Counted from the first letter of the stretch, positions 34,874 to 43,709 are shown. The stretch: 64,000 nucleotides of DNA from Agromyces sp. H66 (GCF_004959775.1 NZ_SJZG01000005.1:248001-312000); one strand, 5' to 3'. A program made the numbers and translations. The notes: generated from the sequence alone by a model not told the origin.

Positions 34874-36046
34874 ATGAACTCCGAAATCGAGGGCGAACGG
34901 CCGAGCATCGCCGACCGGGTGCTGGCCGTCGACCCCGACGGTCGGATCCTCGTGGACGGTGGCGCTCCGGCTGCCGGCGACGGCGTCGCGCTGGCGCTCG
35001 CGCGGCGGGTCGTCGACGACCTGGCCGCCGGTGCCGGAGAACAGGCCATCGCCGTCGACCAGACCAACACCTCGGTCGTCGTCGACGGGCGCTTCGTCGT
35101 GAAGCTCGTCGGGCGCTGGGCGGCGGCCGACCGCGCAGCCAGGCTGCTGCAGCGGCTCGCCGAGGCCGGTTCCGACGACGTCGCCCGCCTGAAGGGCCGC
35201 GTCGAATGGCGGCATCCGCGACTCGGCACCTCGACGCTCGCGATCGTCACCGAATACCTGCCGGGCGCCGAGGACGGCTGGACCTGGGCGGTCGACGACG
35301 TGGTCGCCGTGCTCGGCGGCGAGGCGGACCCCGACTGGCCGGCGATCCTCGGCACGCGGGTCGCCCACGTCCACGACGCGCTCGGCACCGACGCGCGACA
35401 GGCGGGCACGGATGCCGCGGGCCGCCGCCTCACGCGAGCGGCCGGTGCCCTGCGCAGTGCAGTGACCGCGGCCGAGGGGCCGTCGGGCGCACGGCTCCGG
35501 AATCGCCGCACGTCGCTCGAGCGCGACATCCGCTCGCTCGGCGAGACCCGGCCCGGATTCGAGTTCCCCATCCACGGCGACCTGCACGTCGGCCAGGTGC
35601 TCGCCTCGCCCGCACCCGCGGGCAGCCGTCGCTACACGATCATCGACTTCGACGGCGACCCCCAGCTCTCGCCCGACGAGCGGGAGCGACCGGATGCCGC
35701 GGCCCGCGACATCGCGCACCTGCTCGTGTCGCTCGACCTCGTCGCCGCCGTCGCGCAGAAGCGAGCCGGCCGGGTCGACACCCGCGCGTTCGACTGGGCC
35801 GATCGCGCCCGCACCGAGCTGCTCGACGCGTACCGCGCGGCGCTCGGCCGGGCGGAGCTCTTCGACCCGGGCCTCCTGCCCGGGTTCGAGGCCGAGCAGC
35901 TCGTCGCCGAGCTGCACTACGCCGACCGCTTCCTGCCGGTGTGGCGCTATGCGCCCGACGCGGCGATCACGTACCGTCATCCCTCGTCGAACGACCACCC
36001 GGAGGAACCGTGGACACCGCCGCCTTTCGCGCCGACCTCGAACTGA
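34874..36046 (+). CDS. Maltokinase/APH-fold kinase, glucosamine-kinase-like
   Basis: This is a 390-residue small-molecule kinase. The catalytic loop HGDLHVGQVL (about residue 234) and metal-binding IDFDGDP (about 256) match maltokinase and actinobacterial glucosamine-kinase versions of the aminoglycoside-phosphotransferase fold. The N-terminal cap (TNTSVVVDGRFVVKLVGRW) carries the nucleotide-binding Lys. It should phosphorylate a sugar or amino-sugar with ATP. It overlaps the SIS-protein gene by 37 bp and is divergent from the ABC importer. Glucosamine or a glucosamine conjugate is the best guess; maltose is less likely as no trehalose/glucan genes adjoin. Confidence 0.85.
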   Translation: MNSEIEGERPSIADRVLAVDPDGRILVDGGAPAAGDGVALALARRVVDDLAAGAGEQAIAVDQTNTSVVVDGRFVVKLVGRWAAADRAARLLQRLAEAGSDDVARLKGRVEWRHPRLGTSTLAIVTEYLPGAEDGWTWAVDDVVAVLGGEADPDWPAILGTRVAHVHDALGTDARQAGTDAAGRRLTRAAGALRSAVTAAEGPSGARLRNRRTSLERDIRSLGETRPGFEFPIHGDLHVGQVLASPAPAGSRRYTIIDFDGDPQLSPDERERPDAAARDIAHLLVSLDLVAAVAQKRAGRVDTRAFDWADRARTELLDAYRAALGRAELFDPGLLPGFEAEQLVAELHYADRFLPVWRYAPDAAITYRHPSSNDHPEEPWTPPPFAPTSN

Positions 36047-36981
36047 TCCCCGAGACGCTCGCGGCGCTCGCCGACGCGCTCAGGGCCGGCCTGCCCGGAC
36101 TCGAGCGGCTCCCCACCCTCGGCGCGTCGCGCGTGCTCGTGCTCGGCATGGGATCGAGCCGCTACGCCGCCGACGTGGTCGCCCGGCGCTACCGTGCGGT
36201 CGGCGCGAACGTCGTGGTCGAGCTCGCGAGCACCGAGCTGCTGCCGCCCGCCACGCCCGACCTCGCGGTCGTCGCCGTCTCGGCGACCGGCGGCAGCGCC
36301 GAGGTGCTCCGCGCCGTCGAACGGTACCGCGGCACCGGCCGGCTCGTCGCCGTGACGAACCGGCCGGCGTCCGAACTCGCGCGGCTGGCCGACGTGTTGG
36401 TGCCGCTCGGCGCCGGCGTCGAGGCATCCGGGGTCGCCTGCCGCACGTTCCGGGCCACGTTCCCCGTGCTCGACGCGGTGCTCGCCGAGCTCCTCGGCAC
36501 CGAGCCGGCCGCGCGATTCGATGCGGATGCCACGCGGTCGGCCGCCGCGGCGAACGACGAGCTGCTCGCGACATCCGCCGACTGGCTCGCCCCGCTGGCC
36601 GACCTGCTCGCCGCGCCCATGGGCACCTGGACCCTCGCGCCCGCCGAGCGCGCGTCGAGCGCGCAGCAGGCGGCCCTCATGCTGCGCGAGGTGCCGCGCC
36701 GGGCGGCCTACGCCTCGGAGACCGGCGACTGGTCGCACGTCGACGTGTACCTCACCAAGACGCAGGACTATCGCGCGCTCGTGTACGCCGGCTCGGCGTG
36801 GGACGCGCAGGCGCTCGAGTGGATGGCCGCCCGCGGCTCGCGGTTCGCCGCGGTCGGACGCGACCTGCCCGGTGCCGAGCTCACGCTGCGGTTCGCCGGC
36901 GACGGCGACGACTCGGTCGCGGCGCTCACCGAGGTGCTCGCCGGCGAGCTCGTCGCCGACCATTGGCTGCGCGCCGCCTGA
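36010..36981 (+). CDS. Two-domain SIS sugar isomerase/deaminase (GlmS-C/FrlB-like)
   Basis: This 323-residue protein has tandem SIS domains (first: VLVLGMGSSRYAADVVARRY and VVAVSATGGSAEVLRAVERY; second from about 190) and no glutaminase domain. It therefore resembles the isomerase half of GlmS, AgaS or fructosamine-6-P deglycase. Such enzymes isomerise or deaminate phosphorylated amino-sugars. GGAGG lies 4 nt before GTG 36010, within the end of the kinase gene, so it is translationally coupled. It likely acts on the kinase product. Confidence 0.85.
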   Translation: MDTAAFRADLELIPETLAALADALRAGLPGLERLPTLGASRVLVLGMGSSRYAADVVARRYRAVGANVVVELASTELLPPATPDLAVVAVSATGGSAEVLRAVERYRGTGRLVAVTNRPASELARLADVLVPLGAGVEASGVACRTFRATFPVLDAVLAELLGTEPAARFDADATRSAAAANDELLATSADWLAPLADLLAAPMGTWTLAPAERASSAQQAALMLREVPRRAAYASETGDWSHVDVYLTKTQDYRALVYAGSAWDAQALEWMAARGSRFAAVGRDLPGAELTLRFAGDGDDSVAALTEVLAGELVADHWLRAA

Positions 36982-36999
36982 CGCGCCGAGGGACCTCGG

Positions 37000-38262
37000 T
37001 CAGCCGCGACCCGGCGGCATCCGGTCGGGAGCGATCGCGATCGCGAGTTCGCGGAACAGCGAGGTCGCCCGGTTCGGAACGCTGCCGTCCTCGGCGAAGG
37101 CGTCCTCGAGGTACGTGACGGCGACGGAGACGGTCAGGTCGTCGTCGGCCTGGTGTCCGGCGGCGGCGGCGTATCCGAAGAACGCCGGGTTCTGCATGAT
37201 CCAGTCGCCCGTGAGCACGATGCCGTAGCCGTACGTGTACGCCTCGTCCTGGACGAGGCACCCGCGAACGCAGCCCTCGACCTCGCTCGTGGCGCCGCGC
37301 AGGGTCGGTGCGACTTGCAGGTCGTGGGACTCGTCGTCGAGCAGGTCGCCGCGCCCGACTGCACGGATCAGGGCGGCCGCGTCGGCGACATCGGTGTACT
37401 GCATCGATCCGCGGGCGAGGGTCCACGACGGGTTCCAGAAGGTCGAATCCTCGATGAACCGCGTCCCGGGCGGGACGCCCAAGGGCGTGCGTCGCTCGGA
37501 GGTGTAGGCGTGCAGCACCGGCTCCGCGATCTCCGGGGTGCCGGGTGCCGCGGTCTCCTCCAGCCCGAGCGGCTCGAGGACCCGCTCGGCGAGCAGTTCG
37601 TCGACCGGGGTCCCCGTGATCTCCTCGAGCGCGAGCCCCAGCAGGAGGTAGTCGGTGTGCGCGTAGTTCCAGTTCGTGCCGGGCTCGTAGAGCAGCGGCC
37701 GGGATGTCCCGAACGGATACAACTCCTCGGGCGACCACTCGCGGAACGGATCCGCGAGCATCTCGGCGATGAGCTCGTCGCTCCAGAGGTAGTCGGCGTA
37801 CCCGGAGGTCATCTGCGCGAGCTGGCCGAGCGTCACCCGGTCGGCGTTCGGCACGTCGGGGAGCCACTCGGCGATCGGGTCGTCGAGCTCGACCTCACCC
37901 TCCTCGGCGAGCTGCAGGAGGACGGTCGACATCTGGGGGATGGACATCGCGCCGCTTCGGAAGTGCATCCCGGTGGTCGCGGGCACGCCCGTCATGGACT
38001 CGCCGAACGCCTCCTCGATCACCACGTCGTCGCCGTCCTGCACGCGCACGATCACGGCCCGCAGGCTCCACCGGTCCATCGCCTCCGCGATCACGTCGCG
38101 CACGGCGCCGGGGCGGGTGTCGTCGCCGACGCTGCTCGCGGGCGCGGACGGCGCGGCCGTCGGCGTGTCGGCCGGCGCCGAGGCATCCGTGGGCCCAGCG
38201 GTGCAGCCCGCGAGCAGGAGACCGACGAGGAGTGCGGGCGGGACGGCCGTCGAGCGGGGCAT
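37000..38262 (-). CDS. Beta-lactamase-fold lipoprotein with altered catalytic motifs
   Basis: This is a 420-residue secreted lipoprotein (lipobox Cys20 in LLLAGC). It aligns without gaps to class C beta-lactamase/esterase-fold proteins through FRSGAMSIPQMSTVLLQLAEEG. The family tetrad SxxK reads AMSI here, so both the nucleophile Ser and the base Lys are missing. The YxN motif is YAH. The rest of the fold (TLGQLAQMTSGYADYL, GTNWNYAHTDYLLLG) is conserved. It is probably a non-catalytic binding or regulatory protein, or uses different chemistry. GGAG lies 8 nt before the ATG at 38262; a GTG at 38271 is an alternative. Confidence 0.85.
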   Translation of the reverse strand: MPRSTAVPPALLVGLLLAGCTAGPTDASAPADTPTAAPSAPASSVGDDTRPGAVRDVIAEAMDRWSLRAVIVRVQDGDDVVIEEAFGESMTGVPATTGMHFRSGAMSIPQMSTVLLQLAEEGEVELDDPIAEWLPDVPNADRVTLGQLAQMTSGYADYLWSDELIAEMLADPFREWSPEELYPFGTSRPLLYEPGTNWNYAHTDYLLLGLALEEITGTPVDELLAERVLEPLGLEETAAPGTPEIAEPVLHAYTSERRTPLGVPPGTRFIEDSTFWNPSWTLARGSMQYTDVADAAALIRAVGRGDLLDDESHDLQVAPTLRGATSEVEGCVRGCLVQDEAYTYGYGIVLTGDWIMQNPAFFGYAAAAGHQADDDLTVSVAVTYLEDAFAEDGSVPNRATSLFRELAIAIAPDRMPPGRG

Positions 38263-38347
38263 GCGGGTCACTCCGGCACTCTCGCAGACGCGCCGGGCCC
38301 GCCGCCATGGACCCAGGTCCCGTTCCGGACTTCAGGCGTTCAGGCGT

Positions 38348-38938
38348 TCAGCCGCGACGCCGCCGAACGACCCGGTCGCCGGCCCAGCGCCGGTGCAGGA
38401 CGACCCGCTGCCGCGGCCGTCGCGCGTAGGCCCGGGCGTTGCGGCTCGACAGCGCGAGTAGCACGAGGATGTCGAGCGCCAGGGTGATGAAGGTCGTACG
38501 CAGCGTGATCTCGGTCGTGCCGGTCACCGAGTCGACCCACGCGACCACGATGCTGATCGTCGCGAAGCACATCACGGCGATACGCGCCCAGTTGCTGCCG
38601 AACCAGATGAGCACGGCGAGCAGGAGTTCGGCGGCGAGCACGATCCCGCCGGCGGCGAGCAGGACGGCGAGCACGACGGCCGACGCCGCCGCGACGTCGG
38701 TGCCCGGCTCGAGCACGAGGTCGACCTGTTCGCGCACGACCTCGTCCCACCGCACCCCCAGCGCGACGAGCCACACCACGCCGGCGACGACGCGCGCCAC
38801 CACGAGTCCGGCTCCGAAGGCGGTCGCGGCCGGGCGACGCATCGAGGGCGGCGGCGTCACGGGGGTCGCGAGCACCGCGGGCGACTCGAAGGCGGGTCGC
38901 TTCTCGACGGGCGCGCGCCGGCCGTCGGCGCCGCTCAT
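38348..38938 (-). CDS. Four-helix membrane protein of unknown function
   Basis: This 196-residue protein has about four predicted transmembrane helices and a strongly basic C-terminal tail. I do not recognise the family. Its ATG overlaps the stop of the LssY-like gene (ATGA), so the two are translationally coupled and may act together in the membrane. Confidence 0.78.
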   Translation of the reverse strand: MSGADGRRAPVEKRPAFESPAVLATPVTPPPSMRRPAATAFGAGLVVARVVAGVVWLVALGVRWDEVVREQVDLVLEPGTDVAAASAVVLAVLLAAGGIVLAAELLLAVLIWFGSNWARIAVMCFATISIVVAWVDSVTGTTEITLRTTFITLALDILVLLALSSRNARAYARRPRQRVVLHRRWAGDRVVRRRRG

Positions 38939-39852
38939 CTCGCGGCCTCGCTCGCGTCGGCCTCGATCGCGGCCTCGAGCGCACCCACCGGCACGTCGCT
39001 CACGTCGATGACCGGCAGGTCCCCGTCGGTCCGGATCGTGTCGCCGCCGCCGTTGCGCGAGTGGTATCCGGTGGAGAAGTCGCGCAGCACCTCCACGCGC
39101 GCCGCAGGGTTCGACCCGAGCACGGTCGCGACGATGTGGTCGCGTTCGACGTCGATGTCGGCGTCGATCTTGTGCGTCACCTGCAGGGTGAAGAGCGAGA
39201 AGCCCACGCTGCGGTCGAACGTGCCCGCCGCGAGCCAGTCGACGCGGCGCCCGCCGGGCAGCAGCCACCCCTCGGGCGTCTGCCAGAACCGCACGTGGTG
39301 GCGGCGCGCGGGATAGCCCTCGACCTCCTGCTGGTAGGCGAAGTCCTGCTGGCGGTGGAACAGGAACAGCGGGCTGACCGGCGCCTCGTCGTAGCTGCGG
39401 CGAGTGACGGTCGAGGTGACGATGCGCCAGCTCGAGGCGAGCGTGACGTCGTCGGCGCGCGTCCAGCCGGCGGCGCGCATGGCGGCGTGCACGGATGCCT
39501 CGCTCCCGTCGAGCGCCAGGTTCACGGGATCGCCGAGCAGGCCGTCGCTCGTGCGCGCCCGCCCGATGAAGTACTCGGGGACGTAGATCGCGGTGAGGAT
39601 GCGGTGCAACCGGGGCAGCACGAGGTAGGCGAGCACGAGCCAGAACGCCACGAAGAACGCGATGCCGAACCAGCCGAACTCGAACGACTGGCTGAGCACG
39701 AGCCACGCGAGCCACACCGACGCGACGCCCGCGAACACGAAGAAGAACCCGTCGAGCATCGTCGTGAACGAGAGACGGCGCCGCTCGGCCGGCGTCGCCT
39801 CCGCCCCGGATGCCTCGGATGCTCCGGATGCCTCGGCGCCCACCTCGCCCAT
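38935..39852 (-). CDS. LssY-like C-terminal domain membrane protein
   Basis: This 305-residue protein has two or three N-terminal helices. A soluble domain follows with RARTSDGLLGDPVNLALDGSE in pattern, PVSPLFLFHRQQDFAYQQE and HHVRFWQTPEGW, matching the LssY C-terminal domain. That domain occurs alone or fused to PAP2 phosphatases, and its function is poorly known. TAGCAT ends 6 nt before the ATG, with no Shine-Dalgarno, so it is probably leaderless. It is coupled to a downstream membrane protein. Confidence 0.85.
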   Translation of the reverse strand: MGEVGAEASGASEASGAEATPAERRRLSFTTMLDGFFFVFAGVASVWLAWLVLSQSFEFGWFGIAFFVAFWLVLAYLVLPRLHRILTAIYVPEYFIGRARTSDGLLGDPVNLALDGSEASVHAAMRAAGWTRADDVTLASSWRIVTSTVTRRSYDEAPVSPLFLFHRQQDFAYQQEVEGYPARRHHVRFWQTPEGWLLPGGRRVDWLAAGTFDRSVGFSLFTLQVTHKIDADIDVERDHIVATVLGSNPAARVEVLRDFSTGYHSRNGGGDTIRTDGDLPVIDVSDVPVGALEAAIEADASEAAR

Positions 39853-39895
39853 GACTGCATGCTAGTCGTGGCGAGCCGGGGCGGCGCGGCGCCGC

Positions 39896-40987
39896 TCAGT
39901 CGAGGCGTGCGAGGAGCGTCGCGCCGACGTCGTCGACCGGCTCGCTCTGGTTCGCGAGCACGATCGCGGCGGTGCCGTTCGTCGTGTCGATGAGCATCAC
40001 GCTCGCGAACCCGAGGGTCATGCCGTTGTGCCACACGATGCGGCTGCCGCCCTGTTCGCGGACGTTCCAGAAGTACCCGATCGTCGAGCCGTCGCCCACC
40101 TCGATGGTTCCGGTCTGCGCGGCGCTGTCCGTGAGCGGCCCGTCGAGCACGGCCTGCGCGAAGGTCACCAGGTCGCCGACGGTCGCGTGGATGCCGCCCG
40201 CCGGCGCGTACGCGGCGAGCGTCGACGGTTCGACCGGATCTCCCTCGGAATCGGTGCCCCCCGCATGTCCGCCGGGAACCGCAGAATCGTCGAGCGGCAG
40301 CGAGGCGCCGTCGAGTCCGAGCGGGTCGAGCAGGCGCTCGGACACGAGGGCGGGATAGTCGGTTCCGGCCGCCGCGGCCACCGCATGGCCGACCAGAGTG
40401 GCGCCCATGTTGCTGTACGAGAACGTGCTCGGAGCGGCGAGTTCCATTCCGCCGGCTGCGGCGAGCACCTCCTCGAGACTCTCGTCGAACGGGTCGCGCC
40501 CCGCCTCGTAGTCGGCCGTGACCCGCTCGACGAATTCGGGGTCGGAGGGGAAGGTTGCCAGGCCCGACCGGTGCGCCGCGAGGTCTCGAAGGGTCGCGGA
40601 TGCCACGGGCGCATCGCCGAGATCGAGGTACTGCCCCACGGGGTCGTCGGCGTTCACCTCGCCTCGCTCGATCGCCTGCGCGAGCCGCTCGCCCGTGAAC
40701 ACCTTCGTGATGGAGCCGATCTCGAACGTCGTGGACTCGTCGGCGCCCATGAACGCCGTGCGCACCTCGTCGCCCTCGATCACGGCCACCGCGACCCGGT
40801 CGTGCTCATCGATGAACGACGGGCGGATGAGCCGCAGCAAATCCTCGTCACCGGAGCTGCCGACGGCCTCGCTCGTCTGCGGCACGCCCGGTGCGGGCCC
40901 CGTCGTCGAGACGCACCCCGTCAACGCGAGGCTCCCGGTGAGCAGCATGGCGCCGAGCAGGCGGTTGGTCGAGGGGAAGCGGCGCAT
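39896..40987 (-). CDS. Serine hydrolase, class C beta-lactamase family lipoprotein
   Basis: This 363-residue lipoprotein (lipobox LALTGC, Cys25) has intact catalytic motifs: SITK in TFEIGSITKVFTGE, YSN in FSYSNMGATLVG, and HNG near the C-terminus. It is likely an extracytoplasmic D-Ala-D-Ala carboxypeptidase, esterase or beta-lactamase; the substrate is not predictable. TACGAT ends 6 nt before the ATG at 40987, so it is probably leaderless. It contrasts with the neighbouring homologue at 37000-38262, in which the same residues are lost. Confidence 0.92.
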   Translation of the reverse strand: MRRFPSTNRLLGAMLLTGSLALTGCVSTTGPAPGVPQTSEAVGSSGDEDLLRLIRPSFIDEHDRVAVAVIEGDEVRTAFMGADESTTFEIGSITKVFTGERLAQAIERGEVNADDPVGQYLDLGDAPVASATLRDLAAHRSGLATFPSDPEFVERVTADYEAGRDPFDESLEEVLAAAGGMELAAPSTFSYSNMGATLVGHAVAAAAGTDYPALVSERLLDPLGLDGASLPLDDSAVPGGHAGGTDSEGDPVEPSTLAAYAPAGGIHATVGDLVTFAQAVLDGPLTDSAAQTGTIEVGDGSTIGYFWNVREQGGSRIVWHNGMTLGFASVMLIDTTNGTAAIVLANQSEPVDDVGATLLARLD

Positions 40988-41058
40988 CGACCCATCGTAT
41001 GCGTCCGCCCCCGGGCGGTCACCGCCCCCGTGTGCGGGCCGAAGTAGGCTCTCGTCCC

Positions 41059-42273
41059 ATGGCCTACGACATCGCCCGCATCCGCTCGCTGTTCCCCTCG
41101 CTGGAGAGCGGATGGGCGCATTTCGACGGCCCCGGCGGAACGCAGACGCCGCGGGCGGTGGGCGACGCCGTGGCATCCGTGCTCACCGGTCCGCTGTCGA
41201 ACCGGGGCGCCGTCGGCGAGTCCGAGGTGCGGGCCGAGGCCGCCGTTCACGGCTTCCGGCTGGCGGCGGCCGACCTGCTCGGCGCGCACCCGGGTGGCAT
41301 CGTGCACGGGCGCAGCGCCACGCAGCTCGTGTACGACTTCTCGCGGCACCTGTCCGGCGACTGGGGCGCGGGCGACGAGGTGGTCGTGACACGGCTCGAC
41401 CACGACGCGAACGTGCGTCCGTGGGTGCAGGCGGCCGCGCATGTGGGCGCCACGGTGCGGTGGGCCGATTTCGATCCCGAGACGGGCGAGCTGTCGACGG
41501 ATGCCGTGACCGCCCTGCTCTCGGAACGCACCCGACTCGTCGCCGTGACCGCCGCGTCGAACCTCATCGGCACCATCCCCGACGTGCCGGCGATCGCGGC
41601 CGCCGCGCACCAGGTCGGCGCGCTCGTGTTCGTCGACGGCGTGCACTACACCGCCCACGAGCTGCCTGATGTCGCCGAACTCGGCAGCGACTTCTTCGTG
41701 TGCTCGCCGTACAAGTTCCTCGGACCGCACTGCGGCGTGCTCGCCGCTCGGCCCGACCTGCTCGAGACGATCATGCCCGACAAGCTGCTGCCCGCGACGA
41801 ACGTGGTGCCCGAGCGCTTCGAGTTCGGCACGCTCCCCTACGAACTGCTCGCGGGCGTGACCGCCGCGGTCGACGTGCTCGCGGGACTCGATTCGGATGC
41901 CGCGGGCGCGGGTTCGTCGCGTCGTGATCGACTCGTGGCGTCGTACGCCGCGCTGCACGAGCACGAGGCCGGCCTGCGCGCGCGGCTCGAGGAGGGGATC
42001 GCCGCGTTTGGGGGCGTGACCGTCTGGTCGCGCGCGGCGCGGCGCACCCCCACGCTGCTCGCGACATTCGCGGGGCACGCGGCATCCGACGTGTCGAGGT
42101 CGCTCGCCGCGGGCCGGGTGCTCGCCCCGTCGAGCAGCTTCTACGCGATCGAGGCCTCGCGGCGCCTCGGTCTCGGCGACGCGGGCGGACTGCGTGTGGG
42201 ACTCGCGCCCTACACGGATGCCGCCGACGTCGAGCGCCTCCTCGGCGGACTCGCCGGCGCCCTCGCGAGCTGA
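41059..42273 (+). CDS. Cysteine desulfurase-like class V aminotransferase
   Basis: This 404-residue PLP enzyme is of the aminotransferase class V fold. It has the phosphate-binding and substrate segment FDGPGGTQTPRAV near the N-terminus, the PLP-contacting VFVDGVHYTAHELPD and the Schiff-base Lys in CSPYKFLGPHCG. It resembles the cysteine-desulfurase-like protein family whose physiological substrate is uncertain; no ISC/SUF genes adjoin. TAGGCT lies 8 nt before the ATG. It is followed 22 bp later by the PEP-mutase family gene. Confidence 0.9.
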   Translation: MAYDIARIRSLFPSLESGWAHFDGPGGTQTPRAVGDAVASVLTGPLSNRGAVGESEVRAEAAVHGFRLAAADLLGAHPGGIVHGRSATQLVYDFSRHLSGDWGAGDEVVVTRLDHDANVRPWVQAAAHVGATVRWADFDPETGELSTDAVTALLSERTRLVAVTAASNLIGTIPDVPAIAAAAHQVGALVFVDGVHYTAHELPDVAELGSDFFVCSPYKFLGPHCGVLAARPDLLETIMPDKLLPATNVVPERFEFGTLPYELLAGVTAAVDVLAGLDSDAAGAGSSRRDRLVASYAALHEHEAGLRARLEEGIAAFGGVTVWSRAARRTPTLLATFAGHAASDVSRSLAAGRVLAPSSSFYAIEASRRLGLGDAGGLRVGLAPYTDAADVERLLGGLAGALAS

Positions 42274-42295
42274 GGAGAGCCATAGGCTGAAGCCC

Positions 42296-43069
42296 ATGAC
42301 CCTCGCTGACACCGCGGCCGAACTGCGTCGCCTGCACGCCGCCCCCGAACTCCTCCAGGTCGTGAACGTCTGGGACGTCGTGAGCGCTCGCGCCATCGCC
42401 GCCCTGCCCCAGACCCGCGCGATCGCGACGGCGAGCCACTCGATCGCCGCGACGTTCGGGTACCCCGACGGCGAGCAGATCCCCGTCGACCTCATGCTCG
42501 ACATGGTCGGCCGCATCGCGAACGCCGTCGACGTGCCGGTGAGCGCCGACCTCGAGGCGGGCTACGGCGACCCCGGCGAGACGATCCGCCGCGCCATCGG
42601 AGTCGGCGTCGCCGGCGCCAACCTCGAAGACGAGCTCAGGCCGCTCGCCGAGTCGGTCGCCATGGTCGAGGCCGCCGTGGCCGCCGCCGAGGCGGAGGGC
42701 GTGCCGTTCGCGCTCAACGCCCGCACCGACGCGTTCCTGCGCGGCAGGGACCGCGCGCGCGAGGTGAACCTCGCCGACGCGATCGAGCGCGGACGCGCCT
42801 ACCTCGACGCCGGTGCGACGTGCGTCTTCGTGCCCGGAAACTTCGGCGACGACGTCATCGCCGAACTCGTCGCGGGCATCGGCGAACGCCGCGTGAGCCT
42901 CATCGGCCTCCCCGACATCCCCGCACCCGCCCGGCTGCAGGCACTCGGCGTCGCGCGCCTCTCGTACGGCCCGAACACGCAACGCGTCGTGCTCGGCGCC
43001 CTGCAGGACCTCGCCAGCGACCTCTACGACGGGGGCGTGCTGCCCCGCGACATCCGACAGCTGAACTGA
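42296..43069 (+). CDS. Isocitrate lyase/PEP mutase superfamily protein
   Basis: This 257-residue TIM-barrel protein has VNVWDVVSARAIAAL, PVSADLEAGYGD (metal-binding Asp/Glu) and ALNARTDAFLRG, as in PEP-mutase/oxaloacetate-decarboxylase-like members. The C-C lyase signature KKCGH of isocitrate and methylisocitrate lyases is absent, so it is not PrpB. It may cleave or mutate a 2-oxo acid. TAGGCT ends 7 nt before the ATG, giving it its own leaderless promoter in addition to possible readthrough. Confidence 0.9.
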   Translation: MTLADTAAELRRLHAAPELLQVVNVWDVVSARAIAALPQTRAIATASHSIAATFGYPDGEQIPVDLMLDMVGRIANAVDVPVSADLEAGYGDPGETIRRAIGVGVAGANLEDELRPLAESVAMVEAAVAAAEAEGVPFALNARTDAFLRGRDRAREVNLADAIERGRAYLDAGATCVFVPGNFGDDVIAELVAGIGERRVSLIGLPDIPAPARLQALGVARLSYGPNTQRVVLGALQDLASDLYDGGVLPRDIRQLN

Positions 43070-43097
43070 GGCGCCGAGCGCGCGGCGAGCGCCGACC

Positions 43098-43709
43098 CTA
43101 GAGCAGGTACTCGCCGCCCTCGCGCCCGATCTCGCCGAATTCCGGAACCGCGCCCGCGTCGAGCGCCCGGATCGTCGGCCGCCCGACGTGGGCGAACACG
43201 AGGCGCTCGACTCCCGCCGCACGGGCGGCCGCGGCGGTGTCCGAGACCGCCGCGTGCCCGCCGACGCCGCCCCGGAAGCGGATCGGCCGCGACCAGCCGG
43301 CGGCATCGGCGAACATGAGATCGGCGCCCGCGGCCCACTCGGGGAAGCGCCAGAACTCCGGCGCCCAGACCGCCGTCCGCCCCTGCCACCGGAGCTCGTA
43401 CCCCCACGTCTGGTGGCTCGTGTGCTCGACGGGGCGCGGCTCGACCACGAGGTCGTCGGCGGCGTACGCGGTCACCTCCGGGCGCAGCCCGAACGTCGAG
43501 GCGCGCCGGCGGATGTCGGCGATGAGCTCCGCCCGCAGATCGGTGACGAGCCACGCGCTCGGCCGGCCGGCCGTCTCGTCGGGCACTGCCGCGAGCCCAC
43601 CGTCGAACATCACCGCGCCCGACGGCGCCAGGGCGATGAGGCCGGCCGGGAAGTACCGCGGTGACGCCATCGCGCCCACGCCCAGGAGTCGCAACCGCAA
43701 CCGGGCCAT
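43098..43709 (-). CDS. MBL-fold metallo-hydrolase-like protein
   Basis: This 203-residue protein has the strand pattern of a metallo-beta-lactamase fold: GAVMFDGGLAAVPDE, WLVTDLRAELIADI, WAPEFWRFPEWAAGADLMFADAAGW, GGHAAVSDTAAAARAAGVERLVFAHVGRP. The HxHxDH zinc motif is not seen in its usual place, so catalysis may be altered. TACCAT ends 6 nt before the ATG at 43709, which is preferred over an ATG 48 nt upstream. Confidence 0.82.
   Translation of the reverse strand: MARLRLRLLGVGAMASPRYFPAGLIALAPSGAVMFDGGLAAVPDETAGRPSAWLVTDLRAELIADIRRRASTFGLRPEVTAYAADDLVVEPRPVEHTSHQTWGYELRWQGRTAVWAPEFWRFPEWAAGADLMFADAAGWSRPIRFRGGVGGHAAVSDTAAAARAAGVERLVFAHVGRPTIRALDAGAVPEFGEIGREGGEYLL

Noticed and set aside
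42296..43069. PEP mutase/isocitrate lyase-like gene as the missing methylisocitrate lyase prpB
   Set aside because: The KKCGH lyase signature is absent and the gene is 22 kb from prpC/prpD.
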